Source: Branchiostoma belcheri
Taxonomy: Eukaryota > Chordata > Leptocardii > Amphioxiformes > Branchiostomatidae
Length of the DNA: 64,000 nucleotides
Reading direction: 5' to 3'
Assembly: GCF_001625305.1 (NCBI RefSeq)
Contig: NW_017804054.1
Location: 1,279,338 to 1,343,337, forward strand
Shown here: one piece after another, positions 55,378 through 64,000 of the stretch
Position numbering within the stretch: position 1 is the stretch's first letter
Layout of the letters: every line of letters starts with the position of its first letter
The notes under the pieces: model-generated
The model's database searches: none
Seen by the model: the letters and a program-made list of their open reading frames with translations, nothing else
What the model was told of the DNA's origin: nothing
Position numbers and translations under genes: made by a program

Positions 55378-58300
55378 GTTTCCATGCTATCGACGGGAAT
55401 TATTTCTGAACGCTTCTGACGGCATCGTGCATTTTTTTCGTTTGCTATTTTATTAAATGGAACCCGGAGTAGCATCTCTTCTAAACCTACCTTAATAAAA
55501 CATCTAACTAAGCCATTTAAATCTATTTTCAAACTAAATGCATAAATGGTCTCTGTATGACTTTGTCTTTATCGAAATAGTTTTCTCAAACTCAAATATG
55601 ACGATTCAAAATTAAAATAATACATTAAAACACCTAGGCTGTTTTGATATTGTTGTGTATTCATATCCATGTTGCTCGCGAGTGTGTGTGTACCGATTTC
55701 AAGTAGGTAGTTTATAAAACGAATAAAGTATTTGATTTCTTAGTTGAATGTATGCAAAACGAGTCCTATGTGAGGTATATGATACATTCTTCTCGAGTTT
55801 GAGTAATACTAGGATCTTTAAAAGAGGGGCGTTTGGGCGGTTTGCAAGCGGAGTTATTCACATTGTAGGACGGATAACACCCCATCATGGCGGATCAGCC
55901 TGGCGGGATATCTTCCCATCTCTTCTCCCTAGGATCCGCCAGGAGAGAGATATCCCCCGGATCAAAATTATAAATCTCTCGGATCAACGTTTTCTCCACA
56001 ATTACAGTTTGGCGTGTCTATCTGTGTTAAACTCGATCGATGTGATAGAAAACATTCCGTATTTGTAGGGCGAAACACGTGGCTGGGTTGTTACAGAGAG
56101 AGAGGGAGACAAATAAGGGTATGCAGGGAAAATGGTCTGAAAGCACTTTGACGTGGGAGAATCACCACGCACACATACAGGAGAAATGTGATGGATTTCT
56201 TAGCTGAGTGCCAAAGGAAATATTTTTCCTGGCCGCGGAATGGTAGAAGAAGCGGTGGCGGTGTGAGTGGAGGGTTGTTGGTGTTTCAAAGAGGTTCTTT
56301 GCTTCACGCGAGGGGATTTGGGAGGGGTGGATGTGGAAGTGGTAAGTCTCAGTCACGTTTGGGAAATGACGGGGGACATCAAGTCACGCGAAGACATTCT
56401 GAGGATGTACAGAGGACCTTATGGTACGCCAGAGTAACGGTGGGCACAGTTTCAAACTCATCATACATTCCAAAAGGTCTGTAAAGTTTGGAGCTCCGGT
56501 CTTGAACCTGGATGAGAACGGTCGATGTGCGCCGAAACACCGACTTACGGACCCCGTAATAATCTAAATCCCGCGACATGAAACGAATATCCCCGCAATA
56601 GCATTTGGCAGAAAGGACGTAATATCAGATAATATACACGTGCAGTTTCGCAAACCAAAAGGATGATCTACTTGGAGGATGCTTGGCCCCCAGGGTCACT
56701 CTCATATCCCGTTCCATCGCCGGTAATTCTTGCTGAAATTCGCGGCAAATCTCGGCCCTTTCCCGGGGCACTTGAGCTAGCGAGAAAGGTGACCCCAGAG
56801 GGGGAACACTAATGGAGATATTAACAGGGAAACGTGTACTCCAAATTGAATCAGACATGATTTGATTGATGTAATTTTTAAATGGACTGCTCATCTCCGA
56901 GGTATGAATAATTTAAGGCGACCCTAAGTGACAGAAATATTGCTCTGAATATTTCAACACCGGGGGAACTAAGTGTTTCGGGTCAGGGAGCGCGCCCTCT
57001 CTGAAAGTTGCCTTCAAACTTTTTTCCCGGAGCCAATGCGCTCTTCACCATCTACAGAAACCGTCGCATATTTTTGCCGCCATGGGCAGCCGAGGGGGAA
57101 CAGGGATTCTCTCCCTGGAGCGGAGGGGTAACAAGAAAACGATCGATATCTTGACACACTCGCGCAGCTTGTGAGAAATTTTCCCGGCGAAAACTTCATC
57201 CATCACCCAAATCCTTCTGTACCCGCTCTAATTGAAATTAACAAGAAATCTGGAGCGAAATTAGCGCGCTGCTTTATGACACAGGAGGCGAAATCGACAT
57301 TAAGAAAGGTTCATCGATCAAGCAGGCTATAATATGCAAATTGACGAGTCGGGATGGGCGGGGATCAACCTGTCCATTTCCCGCGTCCAAACGTCACCCA
57401 GAGGAATTGTCGAAAAGGGGGTATTTAGACGAAGTGGTCAATCTAGGCGAAAGGAAGATGTGCTTTTAAGTAACGAGAGAGATAGATGGACGATTTGGAG
57501 GCAGCAGGGATCAGGTAGTCCATCTTCCCTGGAATAGAGCCCTGCTTTAATCCGGCCTACAGCCAACTGGAAAGAACGGCTCCCGACAACTTAGTGTCAC
57601 CAGGTCACAAATACTACCTAGATGGGCCGCCAGGAGGGCCTCACCAAAAACTAGGACATGGAAAGTCCCCCATATGTCCCCGGGATGACTATCTATCTCC
57701 TGTGTTTTGTTCTGAGGTCTTTGATTGACAGAAGAAGATTCTTAATTTCTATTATAGTGAGCTGCTCGCCTGTCATCCAGTCAGATTCTCTTCCCGCCAT
57801 TTATTCCCCCCCCCCCCCTCCTGAATACGGGCTTTAAGTCCTTATCGACGGTGGTGATTTCAGTCTGTTGCCATCAGTGTTTTTTATCTGGTCTCACAAA
57901 TTGGGTGGGCCGTAACGCGCATTCATAGTCAGGTGAGATGGCCTGGTGTGATAAAGCCGCCGAGTGTAATGGACCCCGCGACCTCCTCCTGCAGAAAGGG
58001 CCGCAACTGGCGCATCTTCCGCGGATTGAGGCGGCCTAATCATATATTCCACGTCTATGGTTTAATCATGGACCTTGTTAGCGGGGTCTGTGGACCGTAG
58101 AGGACACAGGCGGGACGCCCTTGACAGAAGGGCAACTTGTTTTATGAAATGATTCTGCTGTGATTTTAGTGTGCGAACTTCTGTCGGAACTCCCACCAAA
58201 CCACGCGAGAGTTCAATCACCTTGTCCAACACGGACAAGAAAACGAAACGTGATAGTTTGAGAAGTACAAAAGTCCTTCGAACTTTGAATCTAAAAAAAA

Positions 58301-61300
58301 GAACGAATTTTATGATGATAATTGCACGATACAGAAAGTTCTGAGTCTGATGAACTATTTGAGTCCCCTCGCAAATATCGATTTCAGCGTTCCCATTATG
58401 TCCTCCCGGCCGAGTTTACGACTACTTTTGCCGATAAAGTTATGTAGCCATTTTCCCTGACACCTTGTCGACCCTGTGTAGCTCAATCAAACGTACGAGT
58501 TTAACTCCTTTCACGACTTTTACAATCAGGGTGACCTCCCGTGCCAAGTTCTGCTGATTCAACCTAAACAATTCCTGCCTCCTCACTTAATGACTTGGGC
58601 GACTGTGTGATGGTATCGAAGAGAGTTTGGAACTTGAACCGTTGGCGGGTTCAGTGTCAATTAGGCGTAGGAAAGACTGCATAGCAAGCCCTGACCTCAA
58701 CTTCAGCAGGGCAAGCGGGATTTTCGACTGTCTAGAACTGGGTATCGACCTTTGAAAGTTACCGGTGGGGCTGGTGGTGTCTTGCCGCCTGGGGGAGGGG
58801 GTTTACTGAAGCGGATGTGATTTTTTTAGCTGTTTGGCAATGAGCTTCTTAAGGTACGGAAGGTGGTGTACGCGGTGTGAACTTATCTCTTGTACCGGAC
58901 GGGAGTGACTTAAGGAATCGTTGCCAAGGACACTGTCTAGTAGAGAAGACGGAAGAAGAGAGGGATGACAGAAATCTATATCAAAGAGAAATTTTCACTT
59001 GCTGTGAGAATGAACGATGTGTCGTGGTCTGGAGCTGCGGAAATTGGTTTGTGACAGATAGGTGGTTGTGGTGCGATGTCATTCCCACCTGATGGTGTTA
59101 ATGTTTGGGGAACTGAAGAGCTCTCGAGGCGTCAGGTACTCTCACGGAATGTGCGCCCAGGCGACTCTCTCTCCTCCTACTAGTCTTAATTACACGAGCC
59201 GTGGAGCGATCGAAGCCCGTCCGGACGCCCAGCCGATCGACCCGAGAGCTCTCCTCTCCCCGCCCTCTCCCCGTTTTGATAGCGCCCACTTTGTACAGCT
59301 TGCCCCGGCGGCGCCCCGCGTCCTGCCGAAGGCCTGTCAGTAGAGCTACCGGCGGTCGTCCATCATTCCTTATCAGGGCTTCTTGTGTAAGATAGGAAAT
59401 TGGACTATAGTCTAACCTGGCATAAGCATCATCACAACCCAAGGATTTTAGGGGCTCCCAAAGTTGATACCGAAAATTATTTTCCGCGCGAGCCATGGAA
59501 AACCCCCCGTCACATTCAAGCTTACAGAAGCCGCCCGACTGAAAGTAAATAAACCTTAGCCCGACTTTATTTGCCGCCTGTTTATATCTTAGCCGTCACT
59601 GTTTCAAAGTCGAGCTAAGGCCTGATAGGGGACAATTTAGGCGTATAATACTCCAGCCTTCCACACCCCTAGTCTCTATAAGGTACTACGGCTATTGGGT
59701 ATATCCAAGTAGCTTAAAATCTGAAGAACTTTCATCCTACTGTATGCATAGTGCGGTTGCCTATAGCTCGATATAGTCTCCGTAGTCTCTTCCTAATTCC
59801 AAAGTTCTTTATCGTGAAACTCGCGATCACTGTATCATTACCGTACCCTAATGCCGGGTTTTGCCTCTAATTTGGGGCTTTGTTAATTTTTCCCGCGCCG
59901 TTCGTTTTGTGATGAGCTTAGCTCCAAATTCAATCTATCTTTATTTGGCACCTCTTGCCGCTCAGCGCCCGAAATCTCTTCACTCGATTGTTTTCCGAGA
60001 TTGCCCGGGAAAATTAAAGAAAATCGCTGATGCGGGCTGAAATTGACATATGGCGTAGCCGGGCCTTGTCTCTTCCCGGAATCTTCCAACTGTCAATTTA
60101 CGGGCATTCCCATCAAAATGAAATAGATACGCTCGTGTAATATCCGCAATATCCAGCATTTTGCACGCGGTAATCGAAATCGGTAAAACGATACTTCAAT
60201 TTGGAAAAGCGGCTCATGCATCGTAGAGTAACCCTCCTAAATCTCTTGAATAATACAATCAATTTCGGCAACAAGAAAAGCGGCGCAGTCCAGATATCAA
60301 AAGAAAGGAATCGTTGAGAATCAAACGAAGTTCGGAAAATGAGTGGTGGTGAAAGATTCATGTGGACTGATATGAAGGCCCGCAGTCAGACGTATTTTCG
60401 GCGACGGCAAACCGCTCTTCACCTTCATGTTTGGTTAATGCCGCCAACTTGAGGAGGCAGGACACGTTTGTTGTGCAAAAATGGTAATTTCAACCTAATC
60501 CTCTCATTTCGCTGGCTCCTGAAAGGGCTAACGTAGTGCTCTCTAGAGAACGTTATGGCCATAATGGTTTTCTCTTATTTTATGTGCTCATTTGCAAGGT
60601 TAGTTATCTTTCTAAAATAGCGCAACCGCATTTATTGGAGTGCTGGGGGCCGGTCGAGCCGGGTCGGTGGGGAGAGGAGGGTTGACGCAGGTGCCCTTGT
60701 GTTCTTTGAAGCACCGCGTGGATTTGTGGGTAAATTCTCGCTAGCTTGGTTACCTCTTTGTAATAAACCGTAGCAGCTTTCACGAATGAATATTCCTGTT
60801 GACTTCAAACGGGTCCAGATCTTACCTACCCCGAGAAGGAAATAAGGCAAGGGGAAAAGACTTTAAATGCGGGTGGTGGCGCGGGTCCTTCTTTGAGCCC
60901 GCCGCGCGCCTCGCAATTAAAATGGACGCTTATTGGGTTAAGCGCACAAGAACTCGCCCAAAACCCTGAAATCGAAGTCTTGCTCCCGGCGAAATTTCCT
61001 GGTTAGCGCCCAGGAAATGCGCGGAGAAAAGCCGTATCGCTTTGCCGTGTAAGCCCACCTAAGACTTCGCAAGAGCTTTGCTTGATCCTGCGACCTACTC
61101 GAAGAAAGACGCCGCGGACGACGTGAAAGAGTCGACATTAGAAGTCCTGTACACCGCACACCTGCCCCCCTCCCCACCCCTTCCAAACTCCACAGACCCC
61201 GTTACAGAGGTAAAAGTTCGGCGTGGCCCTGTCCTATGCCCGTGTCTGGAGCCCCGGAACCTTGCGGTCCTGAGGAGTGTGATTCTCAATGTAAACACGG

Positions 61301-63439
61301 GGATTGGGAGATGTTACCGCAGTTCGGATGAAAGCAAACGGCCTCCTCTTAATCCTAATACCTCATTCCTAGAAGCTGCTCCGTAAGAGACACTAATATC
61401 CCCGTTTGAGAATGCATTAGTCGGAAAGGCCATCCCACCACCGTGGTAATACCAGTAGAGTCGAAAGCGTACGTACAGCGTTAATACATAAAGTATCATG
61501 CTAATACCCAAAATCCTTAAAAAGCATACTAGCGTGAGACCATCCTCTGTCAGGGAGTACCAACTTACCAAGCGTCATACCAGCGAGGGGTATTAAGGAA
61601 AAAAATCTGAACAAAATCCCCGTTATTTTGTTTCCTCTGACACACCGACTTTCACCAGGGTAACAAAAACACGTCATGTCGAGACTCTAAAGTGTTTTTC
61701 CCAACTTAAAACTCTTTGGCACAAACCGTAATATTTTCCGAGAAAGCATAAGATGAGTCGGACTGGTCTGTTCAAATATACGTTTTCTTACATAACAATT
61801 CAAGTTGGGAGGTTGGGGTTTATATGGATAACCAGAAAATAACTGCGATGTACACATATAGAATACCCACTTATATATTAAATCGTATGTCGTTATATGC
61901 ATATATAAGGCATACTGTACATTACGTCGCCGTAATTATAATTTGAATGACCGGTTCCTCAAATGCATTTTCAAAGAATTCCGGAATGTTATCCCTTTCA
62001 CTAAGTAGCTATTATTATCATTATTCAATACAAATATTTACCGTGTATACCCTCTATATATGCTAATGCTATACAAATATTGAGGAGATCCGACAGACAT
62101 AATAAATATATAATATGTTCCAATGCCGCCGAAATATTTTCACACAGTATTACAGAAGACATGACAATACTACTACGAATATCAATTCTCAATAAGGTTT
62201 CAAAAATGAAAACTTTCCTAACGGAAATCATGCATCTTTTAAAATTAGACATACATGTATAGTAGTTCAGTAAAAAGTAACCCCAAATCAACCAAAACAT
62301 TCTGTTGTAACCTTGTCGTGTTGAAGTCTGTAAATCATCGTATTTTTCTGTTGTGTTCGATGAGGATGATTTAGAAAAAAAAATAAAGATGATTTCCCAT
62401 TACCTTTTCTTTGTCTGCAGCAATTTACATATGTGACTAAAATTTAAGTAAAATTGAACGATAAATAAAGCAATAAAAACAGAGCAATACAGTCACTTCT
62501 AAATGTGATAGTCTAAACAGATGTTATCCATACATTTAAATTTTTGTTGAACTGACTTTCTGTCAAGTAATACACAAAAAATAGATTATAAACTGTGCAC
62601 AAATACATTGTCTATATTTGACAACTTGGGCGAGGTAACGGGGCATTAGTGCATTCTACTCTCTAGTTCTATCTATACTTAAGACATCAGGTTAGTGATG
62701 CTTTTCTTGTTTAGTATGTTTGTTACATGTATGTGGCTCTGTTGATCTTGAGTGTAGTGTGACTTCGGTCTTGTCTACTAGTACTTTTCGTCATATTCGA
62801 TATTTTTAAAAGTGTATACAAGCTACACGGTCAGTCAATGGTCAACTTGTGACTGAGAAATAGACTGGCAACTTTGTTCAACAACAACAACAACAACGAA
62901 AGAATTGTTATCAAGAGACAGACGCATTCTTTACCGCAACTTAAACCTGTCTTGATTTATCTGCTGGAATTTTGAGCAAACGTGGCGAGGGTAATTTGAA
63001 AGGGTAGGGAACCCAGTCAAGCGGTGAGCACATCCTGAAATAACCCTTTATTTCAGCTAATTACACAAGCTCTGAAACTGCCACCCTTTGTTATTGAAAT
63101 GTAATGGAACGAAAACAATTTGAGATATTCTACAAGAGTCTGATTTCTTGTTTACTCGTCAAAATCTAAAACAAAATTTTTCCATTTCTATTCTTATTAA
63201 CACTTTTTAAACTTATTAGTTTATAATCATCAAAGATGTACATTATTGCCTAATTTTATAGAAAGATATGTTTCTGTTACAGTATACTAATACTACATGT
63301 ATATCAACAGTGGTTGGCGGATGAATATTTTCAGCTATTTGTACATTGTATTTTTGTTTACAGAACTATTTGAATGCGAGTAGGCGCAGGGATATTACTG
63401 GTAAACAGATACTTGGTCTAACAATAAACCGGTGTGACG
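55378..63439. other. non-coding, nothing recognised
   Basis: Includes GC-richer patches at 57, 59.2 and 60.6 to 61.3 kb with short frames on both strands, none supportable as genes. Single octamers lie at 55654..55661 and 62569..62576. A 13-base poly(C) lies at 57806..57818 and a short (CAA)n tract at about 62880..62897. Confidence 0.4.
57806..57818. repeat. poly(C) run, 13 bases
   Basis: An uninterrupted C homopolymer; the exact length may be uncertain in sequencing. Confidence 0.9.
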
Positions 63440-63600
63440 GAGATCTCGCACCCCCTGATTTTGCACCCCCCCGGGGCGAGATCACTAGCGATCTCGAACC
63501 CCCCGGGGCGAAATCGCTAGCGATCTCGCACCCCCAAGCTAGTGTTTTCGCACCCCCAAACTAGTGTTTTCGCACCCCCCGGTGATCTCGCACCCCCCCG
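63440..63600. repeat. palindromic minisatellite (GCGATCTCGCACCCCC type)
   Basis: At least six degenerate units combine a GCGAGATC/GATCTCGC palindrome around GCTAGC with a CACCCCC tail, plus interspersed CTAGTGTTTTCGCACCCCC units. It lies just before the retroelement fragment and may belong to its flank or to a separate element. Confidence 0.85.
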
Positions 63601-63724
63601 CCAAACATTTTGAAAATTGTTCTGTCTGCCCGGTATATAGTTGAAACTGCATTTTAGTGTGATAAAACCATACTTTAATGTTGTAATCGAGAGTTTTACA
63701 AGTTTCCCTGGACTAATGTGACGT

Positions 63725-64000
63725 TTCAAATACTTAGGGGGGTACTCTGATAGTGTTCATGACATGGATGTGCGGATCGCACAGGCATGGAGTGCTCTTC
63801 ACTCATTACATAAGATTTGGAAAGCGCCCATTAGAAAACAAACTAAGATCAAAGTGTTTAAGGCATGTATTGAAACAATTCTTTTGTATGGGTCTAGAAT
63901 CATGGGTCATGAATATGTCACATTCTAGAAAACTAAACGGAACATACACGAAGATGTTGCGAGTGGTTTTTCAATACACCATGGTGGAAACACACTACTA
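63725..64000 (+). pseudogene. broken non-LTR retrotransposon reverse-transcriptase C-terminus
   Basis: From 63725 the plus strand encodes FKYLGG, then DMDVRIAQAWSALHSL, a KIKVFKACIETILLYGS segment, and, after a shift of frame near 63900, a KLNGTYTKMLRVVF-like segment. This order (FKYLG, RI..AW..F/L..L..IW, LLYG, KL..TY..MLR) is typical of the region after the reverse-transcriptase palm in LINE-type elements. A TAG at 63926..63928 ends the first frame, and a shift near 63724 breaks the upstream reading. The copy is decayed and runs off the window edge. The clade (CR1/RTE-like) is not certain. Confidence 0.75.

Noticed and set aside
56625-56894. Minus-strand ORF with ATG and CCAA|GTAGAT in phase 1, as another Pitx first exon
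   Set aside because: The donor is weak and there is no promoter element; a phase match alone is expected one time in three.
59098-59496. 132-codon minus-strand ORF with a GTTAGA donor
   Set aside because: Would leave in phase 2 and cannot join the Pitx homeobox exon. Arg-rich, as GC-rich chance frames are.

Overview
This is animal (chordate) DNA. It has one clearly recognisable gene: a Pitx-class paired-like homeobox gene on the minus strand, with its coding region at 29604..33198. The homeodomain has lysine at position 50 and is split by an intron. The downstream linker, OAR motif and C-terminus closely resemble vertebrate Pitx proteins. Rather compact introns, a single Pitx with vertebrate-like ends, and short broken retroelement pieces suggest amphioxus (Branchiostoma). 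The species cannot be fixed from the sequence, and the assignment is inference.

Layout. 1..22 kb: mostly non-coding, with a tRNA-derived SINE-like scrap at the left edge, simple and tandem repeats, and one unassigned 153-codon minus-strand ORF at 10.3 to 10.8 kb. 22.1..27.1 kb: no convincing gene, but nine copies of the octamer AATACACA/TGTGTATT, a FoxH1 (FAST)-type site. 28.8..33.2 kb: Pitx 3' UTR, three main coding exons and a GC-rich promoter. 33.2..35.0 kb: six more octamers upstream of the proximal promoter, four of them within 107 bp; a seventh lies in the first intron. 35..46 kb: would be an intron of the longer transcripts. It holds a strong hairpin at 39.1 kb and two upstream coding first exons at 44.64..44.74 and 45.82..45.91 kb. 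Both have phase-1 donors that join in frame to the homeobox exon; the second uses a GC donor. A weaker third candidate lies at 55.2 kb. 46..64 kb: otherwise non-coding, ending in a palindromic minisatellite and a frameshifted non-LTR reverse-transcriptase fragment.

How the parts fit. Pitx is the transcription factor that carries out left-sided Nodal signalling in chordates. FoxH1 with Smad2/3 is the usual nuclear partner of that signal. The window has about 20 exact FoxH1-type octamers where about two are expected by chance, and 16 of them lie in two blocks around Pitx. The best reading is a Nodal-responsive Pitx locus with at least two, and perhaps four, alternative promoters that change only the N-terminus. 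No tRNA, rRNA, CRISPR or operon-like structure was found.
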